In this document: piece by piece, positions 16,286-25,076 of the stretch
How the letters are laid out: the number at the start of each line of letters is the position of its first letter
Numbering within the stretch: position 1 is the first letter of the stretch
DNA from: Gemmatimonadota bacterium
Lineage (GTDB): Bacteria; Gemmatimonadota; Gemmatimonadetes; Longimicrobiales; Gaopeijiaceae
Reading direction: 5' to 3'
DNA: 64,000 nt
Assembly: GCA_028874995.1 (NCBI GenBank)
Contig: JAPPGM010000126.1
Location: forward strand, 19,996 to 83,995
The notes under the pieces: model-generated
Told to the model about the DNA's origin: nothing
Databases searched by the model: none
Seen by the model: only the letters and a program-made list of their open reading frames with translations
Translations under genes and position numbers: made by a program

Positions 16286-18034
16286 ATGGCCTATCAACCA
16301 GCCCGAACCAGTCTCGGAATCCGCTTCGAACCCCACGAGAATCCCAGCAATCCCGTCACCATCGGGCTCGCGGCGCAGTACTGCCTGCTCACCCTGGGGC
16401 CCATCGTGCTCACGGTCGCGATCGTGGTGCGCACGGCCGGGGCCAGCGAGCTCTTCCTGTCGTGGGCCGCGTGTGCGGCGCTCCTGGTCAGCGGCATCAC
16501 GACGATGGTGCAGGCCAGGCGGTTCGGACGCTTCGGAGCGGGCTACATCCTGCTGATGGGCACTTCGGGAGCCTTCATCGCGGTGTCGGTGGGCGCGCTG
16601 GCGCAGGGCGGACCCGGCATGCTGGCCACGCTCGTCGCGGCCTCCGCGCTCTTCCAGTTCCTGCTCGCGTCGCGGCTTTCGCTGCTCCGGCGCCTGATCA
16701 CCCCGACGGTTGCGGGAACCGTGATCATGCTCATCGCGGTCACGGTCATGCCGCTAGTCCTCGACCTGGTGGAGCGGGTGCCGGAGGGAGCCGCCCCGGC
16801 CGCCGGGCCCATGACGGCGCTGGTCACCCTGGGCGTCACAATGGTGATCGTCCTGCGGGCCGCCGGGGCGATGCGCCTCTGGGGACCCGTGATCGGGATC
16901 GTCGCGGGGAGCATGGTCGCCGGCTTCTTCGGGCTATTCTCGTGGGATGCCGTCGCCGCCGCTCCCTGGTTCGGGCTGCCGGTCGCGGGCTGGCCGGGGT
17001 TCGACTTCAGCTTCGGGCCCACCTTCTGGGCGCTGCTGCCGGCGTTCGTGTTCGTCACCCTGGTGGGCGCGATCGAAACCATCGGCGACTCGGTGGCCGT
17101 GCAGCGGGTGTCGTGGCGCGACGATCGGGCCACGGACTTCCGCGGAGTGCAGGGGGCGGTCATGGCCGACGGGTTGGGGAACTTCCTCTCGGGACTGCTG
17201 GCCACGGTTCCCAACACCACCTATTCGAGCAGCGTGTCGATCGTCGAGATCACGGGGGTCGCCGCGCGGCGGGTGGGGGTCGGCATCGGCGTGGGATTCT
17301 GCGCCCTGGCCCTGATGCCCAAGCTCGTGGCGGTCATCCTCTCGATCCCGGACTCGATCATCGGCGCCTACGTGGTGGTGCTGATCGCGATCCTCTTCGT
17401 GCTGGGCATGCGGATCGTGGTCAACGACGGGATGGACTACCGCAAGGCCGCGATCGTGGGCGTCTCGTTCTGGGTCGGCTACGGCTTCCAGAGCGGCAGC
17501 CTCTTCATCGACCAGATGCACCCTTTCTTCGCCGAGATGCTGAGCAACGGCATGACCTCGGGCGGTCTCACCGCGCTCGTCCTGTCCGCCTTCGTCGAAC
17601 TCACGGGACCCCGCCGGAAACGTCTGGTGACGACGCTGAGCGTGGACGCGCTGGCCGAGATCCGCGCTTTTCTGGAGAGCTTCGGGGCCCGGGTGGGGTG
17701 GCGCGACGAAGCGGTCGAACGGGTCCAGCTTGCTGCCGAAGAGGCGCTGGTGAGCCTGATGGGGGATGCGGGAGAGGAATCGGACGCGACGCGGCGGCTG
17801 CGCCTGAGCGTGCGGTCTCAGCGTGGTGCGGTCGAACTGGAATTCCTGGCCGTTGCGGGTGAGGGCAACCTGGAGGACCGGTTGGCGCTGGCGGGTGAGC
17901 AATCGTTCGAGATCGCGGGCGAGCAGGACTTTTCACTGCGGCTGCTGCGCCACCTGGCTGCCTCGGTCCGGCATCAGAAATACCATGACACGGATATTCT
18001 GACGGTTAGGGTGGATTTGCCGGCGGCGGCGTAG
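16286..18034 (+). CDS. NCS2 nucleobase permease fused to a degenerate anti-sigma-type HATPase domain
   Basis: 582 residues where NCS2 permeases usually have about 430-470. Residues about 25-440 are the xanthine/uracil permease: some 12-14 hydrophobic spans, GAIETIGD (261-268) holding the substrate-site Glu, and VPNTTYSSSVSIVEITGVAARRVG (308-331), the second substrate motif. After GPRRKR, residues about 447-582 are soluble and resemble RsbW/SpoIIAB-type ATPases: RVQLAAEEALVSLM in place of the N-box and a final LRLLRHLAASVRHQKYHDTDILTVRVD-like strand-helix-strand. The N-box Asn is replaced by Ser and the glycine boxes are poor, so ATP binding is doubtful. It may link nucleobase uptake to signalling or self-inhibition. 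A ribosome-binding site precedes ATG 16286. Confidence 0.88.
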   Translation: MAYQPARTSLGIRFEPHENPSNPVTIGLAAQYCLLTLGPIVLTVAIVVRTAGASELFLSWAACAALLVSGITTMVQARRFGRFGAGYILLMGTSGAFIAVSVGALAQGGPGMLATLVAASALFQFLLASRLSLLRRLITPTVAGTVIMLIAVTVMPLVLDLVERVPEGAAPAAGPMTALVTLGVTMVIVLRAAGAMRLWGPVIGIVAGSMVAGFFGLFSWDAVAAAPWFGLPVAGWPGFDFSFGPTFWALLPAFVFVTLVGAIETIGDSVAVQRVSWRDDRATDFRGVQGAVMADGLGNFLSGLLATVPNTTYSSSVSIVEITGVAARRVGVGIGVGFCALALMPKLVAVILSIPDSIIGAYVVVLIAILFVLGMRIVVNDGMDYRKAAIVGVSFWVGYGFQSGSLFIDQMHPFFAEMLSNGMTSGGLTALVLSAFVELTGPRRKRLVTTLSVDALAEIRAFLESFGARVGWRDEAVERVQLAAEEALVSLMGDAGEESDATRRLRLSVRSQRGAVELEFLAVAGEGNLEDRLALAGEQSFEIAGEQDFSLRLLRHLAASVRHQKYHDTDILTVRVDLPAAA

Positions 18035-18042
18035 GATTCGGA

Positions 18043-19176
18043 ATGGAAAGGATGAGGAACTGCGGTGCGGCGACCCTGCTCGCCGTTGCAGCCGCCATAG
18101 GCGCGCCGGCTGTGGAAGCCCAGCAGGTGCTGGAGATCGACACCGCGGCCGGGCGGGTCATCATTGACGACATATGGCGCGCCATCAGCTCCGTTGACGA
18201 CATCGTCCTGGACCGAAACAGGGCCATTCTCTACGTCAGTGATGCGGAGGAGCCGGAGGGGGTCATGGCGTTCTCCCTTGAGACGGGGGAGTGGATTCGA
18301 ACCATTTCAACCCCGACGGGAGATGGTCCGCACGAGCTTTAGGAGGGCCTGACCGGCATGTCGATCGCCCGTGACGGGGGACTCTACGTTTCCGGCCACT
18401 TGAGGATCCTCGAGTTCGACCCGCTCGGCACGCTTGTCAGCTATTGGCAACCTCGGGCGGAACCACGCCAGAAAGTCTGCGGATTCGGCGATCAGCCGGC
18501 CATCCCGGTCCAGGGCAGTCTGATACGGCGTCGGCCCGACGGCACCGACGAGGGCGTGGGTCCGAACGAGGTGGATGGCCGCGCAGCGGATCGCATCATC
18601 TTCGACAGAGAAACGGTCGAGGGAAACAGGACAGTCCGCTACGGATGGAGGGCAGATGCACAAATCGCGTGCACGGACGACGAAGCCTACGTCGCGTTGA
18701 GCTACGAGTAGGGCCCCGATTCCGTGTTTGTGTACCGCCGCAACGGCACGATGCGGACGCTGGCCGTGCCGACCGATTTCACCGAAGGGGCCGAGGATTG
18801 TACGGTGAAGGTCACGATGCCATCCGGGAGATCCGTGGATTGGCCCTGCGGCCCATGGAACCGGCGGCTGAGACCGTCCCTGGACGACAGGGGCGACCTC
18901 GTGTTGCTCGGCCGGAACGTGCAGTTTTCGGGCACCGTCGTCGACCCCGAGACCGGCTGCCATGCGATCGTGCGCAAGCCGGGACCGTCACTTAACTTCG
19001 ACGCATGGCACATCTACCAGGATAGCGCCCTCGTGTTCGAGTACGATTTCGGGTCTACCGATCAAGGAGGCTCCTACATTTCGCAGCAGGCAAACCGGGT
19101 AGTCCTCCGCCCGCTGCGACGGGTCAGCGGAGATCCGTGTCCGGAAATGCTGCCCTCCGTGGTTGGTGTTGGGTAG
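18043..19176 (+). pseudogene. 6-bladed beta-propeller gene interrupted by two in-frame TAG codons
   Basis: One reading frame of 377 codons starts with a signal peptide (MERMRNCGAATLLAVAAAIG) and keeps propeller-like sequence to the end. It is broken only by TAG at 18340-18342 and TAG at 18709-18711. Protein sense continues directly across both (HEL-stop-EGLTGMSIARDGG and SYE-stop-GPDSVFVYRRNG), with no frameshift. Both would be single C-to-T changes from CAG. Intact genes in the window end in TAG, so wholesale recoding is not indicated. It is probably a young pseudogene; suppression or sequence error cannot be excluded. It starts 8 bases after the permease stop. Confidence 0.8.
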
Positions 19177-19179
19177 CCC

Positions 19180-21207
19180 CTACGTCACCGGCCCACCCCT
19201 CCGATGCTTCTCGAACCACTCCCGCAGGTAGATGTGCGTCCGAAGGAAATTCGACGGCCTCGAACTCGTCCCGTGCCATTCATTCTTGAACCGGATCATC
19301 GCCGTCGGAACCTTCAGCACCCGCAACGCCTGGTAATACTCCTCGGTCTGCGGCATCGGGGTGCGCAGGTCGCCTTCACCGGTCATCAGCATGGTGGGCG
19401 TGGTGACGTTGCCGACGTACATGAGCGGTGAGCGCCGCAGGTGCTCGGACGGATCGTCCCACGGGAAGTGCTCGAAGTTGCGGTACCAGCTGGCGCCGTC
19501 CGTCGTCCCCACGAAGGAGAGCCAGTTGGTCACGGGGCAGTTGGCCGACGCAGCCGCGAAGCGGTTGGTGTGTCCCACCACCCACGAGGTCAGTACGCCG
19601 CCCCCCGAACACCCGTAGACGAACATGTTCTGCTCGTCGATGTAGCCGCGGCCGACAACGAGGTCGACGCCCGACATCAGGTCGTCGAAGTCCTTGCCCG
19701 GATAGGCGTTCTTGATTGCGTTGCCGAAGGCGCTGCCATAGCCGGATGAGCCGCGCGGGTTGGTGTAGAGGACCACGTAGCCGTTGGCCGCGTGGTTCTG
19801 CCAGCCGAAGTTGAAGCCCACGTTGTACATGCCGTGGGGCCCGCCGTGAATGGCCAGGATCAGCGGGTACTTCTTCGACGGGTCGAAGTCGGGCGGCTTG
19901 ATGATCCAGCCCTGGATGTCGAAGTCCTCGACGGACTTGTACCAGATCTCCTCGACCTCGCCGAGCGCCACGCCGGTCAGCACGTCGTCGTTCACGTCGG
20001 TGAGGCGGGTGATGCTTCCGGGATCGTCGAGCCGGAACGAGACGAGGTCGCCGGGGCTGTGGGGGTCGGAGCGCGTGCCCACCGCGAGCCCCGCCTCGAT
20101 CGACGAGATGCTCAGCATGTGGTTGCCCTCGGTGACCGGCGTGACGCCCCCGCCCACCGACGCGAAGTACACGTTGCGGGTGCCTTCGCTCGACACGTTC
20201 AGGTAGAGGCCGCTTCCGTCCTCGGCCCAGGTCATCCCCGAGGCCTGGCGGTCGAAGCCCTGGCTGATCGTGCGCGAGTTGGAGCCATCGCGGTTCATCA
20301 CGTAGATCTTGCGCGTGATGTAAGTGTCGGTGGTGAGGTCGTTGCCGGTGTAGGCGATGAGGCGGCCGTCGGGGGAGGGGACAGGGGATCCGTCGGGCCC
20401 GGAGCGGTCGGTGAGCCGGGTGATGGCTCCGCTGGCCACGTTCACCGAGTAGATGTCCGACTGGCGCCACTCGTGTTCGGCATCCTCGACACGCAGCGAG
20501 GTGAAGAGGATCTCGGCGCCGTCGGGCGTCCAGGTCACGCCGTTGTGATTCCAGTCGCCGTCGGTGAGTTGGCGGGCCGTGCCGCCGTCGGCCGGGACGA
20601 CGAACAGGTGTGTGTAGCCCTCGTCGATGTAGCCCCGCCGGTCCCGACGGTAGTAGAGCCGGTCGACCACCTTCGGCGCCTCGGTCCACTTGGCTCCGTC
20701 GGGGCGTCCCGGCAGGCTGATCGGCCAGGGATGGTCCGAATCGACGGACATGCTGAAGGCGATCTGCGTCCCGTCCGGCGACCACTCGACGTTGCCGGGG
20801 CCGTTCTCAAGGTGGGTGACCTGGGTTTCGGCGCCCTCGGCATCCATCCAGCGAACGAAGATCTGGGTCCCCTCGTCGTCGCTGCCTCTGGTGAAGAGGA
20901 TCCGGTCCCCATTCGGCGACCATTTCGGCGACGACCCCTCGGTCAGGCGGCGCTTTCGGCTGCCGTCGGCGTTCATGATGTACACCTCGGAGTCGCGCCG
21001 GTCGTTGATCTTGTCCACCCAGCTGCGGGTGTAGATGATCTGGCTGCCGTCGGGGGAAAGCTGCGGGTTCGCGACCCACTCCCAGTCGAGGTAGGTGACG
21101 AGTCTCAGGGTTCCGTCGGGCTCGTTCTGCGCGGTGAGCGCGGCGGGCAGCAGGAAGGCGGTCACGAGGATGGGCAGCAGGGTGGGGGCGACGCGGGGTC
21201 TGGTCAT
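19180..21207 (-). CDS. S9 family prolyl-oligopeptidase-type peptidase, exported
   Basis: A 675-residue protein. Signal peptide to about residue 26 (ALTAQ). Residues about 35-400 form a beta-propeller with TolB/PD40-like repeats (PQLSPDGSQIIYTRSW, SPKWSPNGDRILFTRG). The C-terminal alpha/beta hydrolase domain has the nucleophile Ser534 in VYGCSGGG, the Asp in GEGDLRTPM and the His in NEWHGTSSRP. The usual GGSYGGY motif is altered to GCSGGG but keeps the elbow. It cleaves short peptides in the periplasm. It converges with the amber-interrupted propeller gene with 3 bases between stops. Confidence 0.92.
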   Translation of the reverse strand: MTRPRVAPTLLPILVTAFLLPAALTAQNEPDGTLRLVTYLDWEWVANPQLSPDGSQIIYTRSWVDKINDRRDSEVYIMNADGSRKRRLTEGSSPKWSPNGDRILFTRGSDDEGTQIFVRWMDAEGAETQVTHLENGPGNVEWSPDGTQIAFSMSVDSDHPWPISLPGRPDGAKWTEAPKVVDRLYYRRDRRGYIDEGYTHLFVVPADGGTARQLTDGDWNHNGVTWTPDGAEILFTSLRVEDAEHEWRQSDIYSVNVASGAITRLTDRSGPDGSPVPSPDGRLIAYTGNDLTTDTYITRKIYVMNRDGSNSRTISQGFDRQASGMTWAEDGSGLYLNVSSEGTRNVYFASVGGGVTPVTEGNHMLSISSIEAGLAVGTRSDPHSPGDLVSFRLDDPGSITRLTDVNDDVLTGVALGEVEEIWYKSVEDFDIQGWIIKPPDFDPSKKYPLILAIHGGPHGMYNVGFNFGWQNHAANGYVVLYTNPRGSSGYGSAFGNAIKNAYPGKDFDDLMSGVDLVVGRGYIDEQNMFVYGCSGGGVLTSWVVGHTNRFAAASANCPVTNWLSFVGTTDGASWYRNFEHFPWDDPSEHLRRSPLMYVGNVTTPTMLMTGEGDLRTPMPQTEEYYQALRVLKVPTAMIRFKNEWHGTSSRPSNFLRTHIYLREWFEKHRRGGPVT

Positions 21208-21345
21208 CGAACTCTCCGGGGTCGGGACAGCGTGCCAGAGGCGGGGTTCGGATCCGTCCGGTCCGCGTCCGGCGGGGTTGGGGAGGAGAAAGTATGGGGT
21301 GCGATCGGGCGGGGAAAGTGCGGCTGGAATCCTTGGGTTACGGCA

Positions 21346-21380
21346 TTCCAGTATGGAAACTATGGATTACTTAATGTAAT
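21346..21380. other. Two short AT-rich stem-loops between same-strand genes
   Basis: TTCCA/TGGAA (21346-21350 and 21354-21358) and ATTAC/GTAAT (21366-21370 and 21376-21380) form two 5-bp stems. They lie in an AT-rich island between the end of the coiled-coil gene and the start of the S9 peptidase gene. They could end the first transcript or regulate the second. Confidence 0.35.
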
Positions 21381-21435
21381 GTACAGTTCACATTGTGGAT
21401 TCTCGGAGAGAACGCCGAGTGGGGGATGGGTGCGC

Positions 21436-21978
21436 TCAGGCGACGGAGGACGCTCGGCTGCCCGCAACATCCCGGATCTCCGCACGCAACGCGGCGATGT
21501 CCGTCCGCATTTCCGTCCTGAGGCCGGAGATCTCGATGCGCAGGGCCGCGAAGTCCTCTCTGCATTCGGTGCGTAGGGCGGCGATCTCTGCACGGAGATT
21601 GGAACTGTCGTCCCGTGTATCGGACCTGTGGGCCTGGAAGTCGCTCTTGAGGTCTGTCCTGACGGCGTCGATGTCGCCCTTCAGCTCGGTTCTCAGGGCG
21701 TCGATGTCGCCCTTGAGCTCGGTTCTCAGGGCGTCGATGTCGCCCTTCAGCTCGGTTCTCAGGGCGTCGATGTCGCCCTTCAGCTCGGTTCTCAGGGCGT
21801 CAATGTCGCCCTTCAGTTCGGTTCTCAGTGCGTCGATGTCGCCCTTCAGCTCGGTTCTCAGGCTCTCGATGTCAGCGCGCACCAGCCCGAAATGCCTGAC
21901 CTGCATGACGCCGAGGCCGACGCCTATCCCCAGGAGGGAGGCACCGACGCTCAGGATCGCGATGAACTCGGCGCTCAC
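21436..21978 (-). CDS. Membrane-anchored coiled-coil protein with tandem hendecad repeats
   Basis: 180 residues. The start is GTG at 21978, preceded by GGGGGAG. An N-terminal transmembrane helix (AILSVGASLLGIGVGLGVM, about residues 5-26) is followed by six exact or near-exact 11-residue repeats LRTELKGDIDA, then degenerate copies (LRAEIAALRTE, LRIEISGLRTE, LRAEIRDVAG). An 11-residue period predicts a right-handed coiled coil, giving a rigid oligomeric stalk. Similar stalks occur in DUF1640-like proteins and trimeric adhesins. The frame is open upstream to 22449 but has no protein-like content there. Its target is unknown; it stands alone. Confidence 0.8.
   Translation of the reverse strand: MSAEFIAILSVGASLLGIGVGLGVMQVRHFGLVRADIESLRTELKGDIDALRTELKGDIDALRTELKGDIDALRTELKGDIDALRTELKGDIDALRTELKGDIDAVRTDLKSDFQAHRSDTRDDSSNLRAEIAALRTECREDFAALRIEISGLRTEMRTDIAALRAEIRDVAGSRASSVA
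21664..21861 (-). repeat. Six 33-bp tandem repeats inside the coiled-coil gene
   Basis: Six contiguous 33-bp units, nearly identical, each encode one LRTELKGDIDA block. A few single-base differences (for example GAG/CAG and CAA/CGA variants) distinguish units. Such in-frame repeats readily expand or contract by slippage or recombination, changing stalk length by 11 residues per unit. Confidence 0.95.
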
Positions 21979-22229
21979 CGGCACGCTCCCCCGCCAGTAC
22001 GCCCTTTCGACCGGTCGTCCGCGGGATCGATCATCGCAAATCCTCCGTCCCCACTCCTCGTTGTCTATTGTCCTCGTCGCTTCGGCAGCGCCGATCAAGC
22101 GGCCATTGCACCAGGATCTCTTTCCAGCCGACAAGGTACCGACCGAAACCGGGCGCTGGAATGTTGAAACGGGACAACCTGCTGACCAATGATAGTCTCG
22201 TCGGGGAATCGCGGCCAGTTTGGGGCCTC

Positions 22230-22389
22230 TCGCATTGGACTCCGGATCCAGCGAATGGCCCCCGCGGGAGACGAGACCGGTCCCGCGGATACCGTGACGG
22301 CGAGCGGCGAGTATATTGGAACCCTGCCCGCTGACTGGCTGCGGATTCCGGCGGCGTTCGGGCCCGGCGGGCTGATGGCCGGCGATTGA
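22230..22389 (+). pseudogene. C-terminal remnant of a 6-bladed beta-propeller gene
   Basis: The translated stretch (LRIQRMAPAGDETGPADTV, then ASGEYIGTLPADWLRIPAAF) aligns without gaps to the C-terminal region of the intact propeller at 22491-23813 (WIERTGENGQGLGPIDIM, then ADGRYVGTLPAEGLRTPWAF). It stops about 17 residues short of that protein's end. No propeller sequence is recognisable between 21979 and 22229, and this is the only remaining part. It lies directly upstream of its full-length relative and is probably debris of a tandem duplication. Confidence 0.65.
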
Positions 22390-22490
22390 ATCGGATGGAT
22401 GGACTTCAGTCTGTTCAGGTGATCCGGCAGCCGTCGCTATCGCAGTCACGCCACCCCGTGTACGATGGCAAGCCGCCCGAGGACCATCAG

Positions 22491-23813
22491 ATGAGACACT
22501 TCGCCCTTCCCATCACCCTCTTCATTCCCCTCTCCCTCGCCTGCGGCAACCCTGCGGAGACACCCGGCGACGCGGCCGGCGATCCCGCAGGCGCCGACGT
22601 CATGCTGACGCCCGCGACGGAAGATGTCTACACGGTCGGAGCCATGGAGGGCGAGGACTGGGAGATCTTCGGCCGGATCCGGTCGGTCCACTTCGACCAG
22701 GAGGGCAGGCTTCATATCCTCGACTCGCAGGCGGACAGGGTTGTGGTGGTGGGGCCCGGCGGGAGCTTCGTGCGGACGGTGGGGAAGCCGGGTGAGGGGC
22801 CCGGCGAATTCTCCGCGCTGCGCGATCTGGTGGTTCACCGGGACGGGAGCTACGCCGTGGTCACCTTCGGGTCGATCCACCGCTTCGACGCCGGGGGCGA
22901 GTTCATGGGGACCGTACCGGCGGATATGAATACGGGGATGCCGATGGGGGCGCAGGGGCTGCCGGACGGGCGGCTCGTCAGTTCCAACACGCTCAGGATG
23001 AACATGTTGGGAAGTGGGGGATCAGTTGCGATTTCGGCGGGCGAAGCGCCGGAGGGCCGTGCCATTGAGGTGTTTTCGCTTGAGGAGGGGATGTCCGAAC
23101 TCCTCTACACGGCCTGGAAGCTGCCCGAAGAGGACCCCGAGGACGGTGCGATTTCGGTGTCCGGCAGCTCTGCCGCGGTGAGCTTGAGCTTCCAGATGAG
23201 GCCGCCTCGCGCCTTCGTTCCCGGGCTCCACCTCGGGGTTCTGTCCGACGGCAGGATCGCGGTGGTCGACTCGGTGGGATACCGGGTGAAGCTGGTGGAC
23301 ATGGACGGGAGCGTAACCGGAACGCTGGAGCGCCCCATTGCCCCGACCGTCGTCACTGAAGCGATCAGGGAGGCGGAACGCGAACGACTCCGGGCCGCAC
23401 GGGAGGAGGGGAACGCGCCAACCGGTGAAGTCGGCGTCATGACGGTGAGCGGCAGCAGCACCGGCGGCACCACCTCGACCACGCTCAGTTCAATCAACCC
23501 TGACGACGTGCGGAGTGTGCAGGTGACCACCGGCTCGATCGAGGAAATGACCTTCGCCGACGAGATCCCCGTCATCGACGACATCGCGGTCGACTGGGAG
23601 GACCGGGTCTGGATCGAGCGAACCGGCGAGAACGGGCAGGGGTTGGGGCCGATCGACATCATGACGGCGGACGGCCGATACGTCGGGACGCTCCCGGCGG
23701 AGGGGCTGCGCACGCCGTGGGCGTTCGGGCCGGCCGGGCTGGCGGCGTTCGTGGAGTTGGACGAATACGATGTGCAAACGGTGGTGGTGGTTCGGTTGTC
23801 GCTGGAGCGATAG
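22491..23813 (+). CDS. 6-bladed beta-propeller lipoprotein
   Basis: A 440-residue lipoprotein. The signal peptide ends in a lipobox LSLAC, so the protein is anchored in a membrane on the periplasmic or outer side. Blades are visible as GRIRSVHFDQEGRLHILDSQ, VVVVGPGGSFVRTVGKPGEGPGEF and LHLGVLSDGRIAVVDSVGYRV. A Ser/Thr/Gly-rich loop (SGSSTGGTTSTTLSS) interrupts the last part, before the conserved end GPIDIMTADGRYVGTLPAEG. The start at 22491 was chosen for the clean lipoprotein signal. It is closely related to the protein at 14567 and to the damaged copies at 18043 and 22230. Ligand unknown. Confidence 0.85.
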   Translation: MRHFALPITLFIPLSLACGNPAETPGDAAGDPAGADVMLTPATEDVYTVGAMEGEDWEIFGRIRSVHFDQEGRLHILDSQADRVVVVGPGGSFVRTVGKPGEGPGEFSALRDLVVHRDGSYAVVTFGSIHRFDAGGEFMGTVPADMNTGMPMGAQGLPDGRLVSSNTLRMNMLGSGGSVAISAGEAPEGRAIEVFSLEEGMSELLYTAWKLPEEDPEDGAISVSGSSAAVSLSFQMRPPRAFVPGLHLGVLSDGRIAVVDSVGYRVKLVDMDGSVTGTLERPIAPTVVTEAIREAERERLRAAREEGNAPTGEVGVMTVSGSSTGGTTSTTLSSINPDDVRSVQVTTGSIEEMTFADEIPVIDDIAVDWEDRVWIERTGENGQGLGPIDIMTADGRYVGTLPAEGLRTPWAFGPAGLAAFVELDEYDVQTVVVVRLSLER

Positions 23814-23918
23814 CTGGTAGCGGCCGCGTTGGTAGTCGGAGCCCGCGCGGACCGTGATGGCGCAACGGCCCCTGGGCGTGGGGCGGGCTGGGAACGACGA
23901 CAGGAGGGGGAGGTGCCT

Positions 23919-24989
23919 TCAGCGGAAGAGGGCCGGGTGGCCGCCGGTGTGCAGGAAGACGGCGTGATCGCCTGCGGAGATCGTTCCGTCACGCAGCCGG
24001 GCAACCAGCGCCGCGGCCGCCTTGGCAGTGTAGACCGGGTCGAGAATGACGCCCGCCCGCGCGCCGAAGACACGTGTGGCTTCGTCGCCCTCCGCGGTGG
24101 CGATTCCGTAACCGGCCCCTGCGAAGTCGTCCGTGACGAAAACGTCCTCCGCCATTCTCCGAACGCGGCGGGCCAGCCCCGCACGTGGTCCGGAGGTGCC
24201 TTCAGCCCCCGCGTTCCCGGAAGATGAGCCGGGGCCGGGTTCCAGCAGGCGCGCCGCCGCCGTCGCCAGACCGAACGCAGTCTCCCTGATCCACGCCGCC
24301 GGCTCGTCAGCGCTCACACCCACCAGCCGGGCGCGCCAATCGAGGATCGCGCACCCGAGGATCAGTCCTGCGAGCGTCCCTCCCGACGACGACGAGGTAA
24401 AGACCCAGGGTGGGGTGTTGCCGCCTCCGACCTGGTTCCGCATCTCCGCCACGGCGTGCACATAGCCGAGCGCCCCTCTCGCCGTTGAGGCGCCGAGGGG
24501 GACGACCAGCGCCCTCCCGTCGGCCGCCCCGATCCGCCGCGCCTCTTTCTCGATCGCGGGGCCGCGTTCGCCCCTGTCCCCCACCGTCACGATCCGTGCG
24601 CCGAGCAGCCGGTGCAGATGCGCGTTGCCCCGTTCCGGGTCATCCGGTTCGCCGTTTACGACCAGCGTGCATCCGAGTCCCAGCCGGGCCGCCGCCGCCG
24701 CGGTTACACGGCAGTGATTGGAGTGCGGGCCCCCGGCCGTTACCAGGTGCGTGACGCCCTGCAACCTTGTCGGGTCCAGTTCGTACTCCAGTTTGCGGAC
24801 CTTGTTGCCGCCGAGTCCCAGACCTGTGCAATCGTCGGCCTTGATGGAGACTTGGGCGCCGGTCCCCAGATGGCCGGCCAGGGCAGCCGCCGGAAACAGG
24901 GGAGTGGGCACGGACGCCAGGCGGGTGCGGCCGATGGCATCCAGCCGGGCGAGTGCCGGGCCGGAACCGGTGGAACGGAGAACGCTCAT
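23919..24989 (-). CDS. PLP-dependent D-cysteine desulfhydrase / ACC deaminase family enzyme
   Basis: About 356 residues, fold-type II PLP enzyme. The PLP Lys lies in LGLGGNKVRKLEY, followed by THLVTAGGPHSNHCRVTAAAAARLGL and the phosphate-binding loop VFTSSSSGGTLAGLILG. The family includes D-cysteine desulfhydrase, which releases sulfide, ammonia and pyruvate, and 1-aminocyclopropane-1-carboxylate deaminase; sequence by eye does not separate them. A low-complexity insert (EPGPGSSSGNAGAEGTSGP) lies before the last third. The start at 24989 (MSVLRSTG) is favoured; a longer start at 25040 adds 17 non-conserved residues. Confidence 0.87.
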   Translation of the reverse strand: MSVLRSTGSGPALARLDAIGRTRLASVPTPLFPAAALAGHLGTGAQVSIKADDCTGLGLGGNKVRKLEYELDPTRLQGVTHLVTAGGPHSNHCRVTAAAAARLGLGCTLVVNGEPDDPERGNAHLHRLLGARIVTVGDRGERGPAIEKEARRIGAADGRALVVPLGASTARGALGYVHAVAEMRNQVGGGNTPPWVFTSSSSGGTLAGLILGCAILDWRARLVGVSADEPAAWIRETAFGLATAAARLLEPGPGSSSGNAGAEGTSGPRAGLARRVRRMAEDVFVTDDFAGAGYGIATAEGDEATRVFGARAGVILDPVYTAKAAAALVARLRDGTISAGDHAVFLHTGGHPALFR

Positions 24990-25076
24990 TGGGGGAAGAT
25001 GAGGGGGCAAAGGCGATACCACCAAGGCTCCCGAGCCCATAGAATTCAGACAACCCCGCGTTCAAAGCCCGATTGC

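Noticed and set aside
18043-19176. Genome-wide TAG recoding
   Set aside because: Intact genes such as those ending at 3645 and 14559 use TAG as their stop.
21664-21861. Tandem 33-bp repeats as a CRISPR array
   Set aside because: Units are contiguous with no spacers and encode a regular 11-residue protein repeat.
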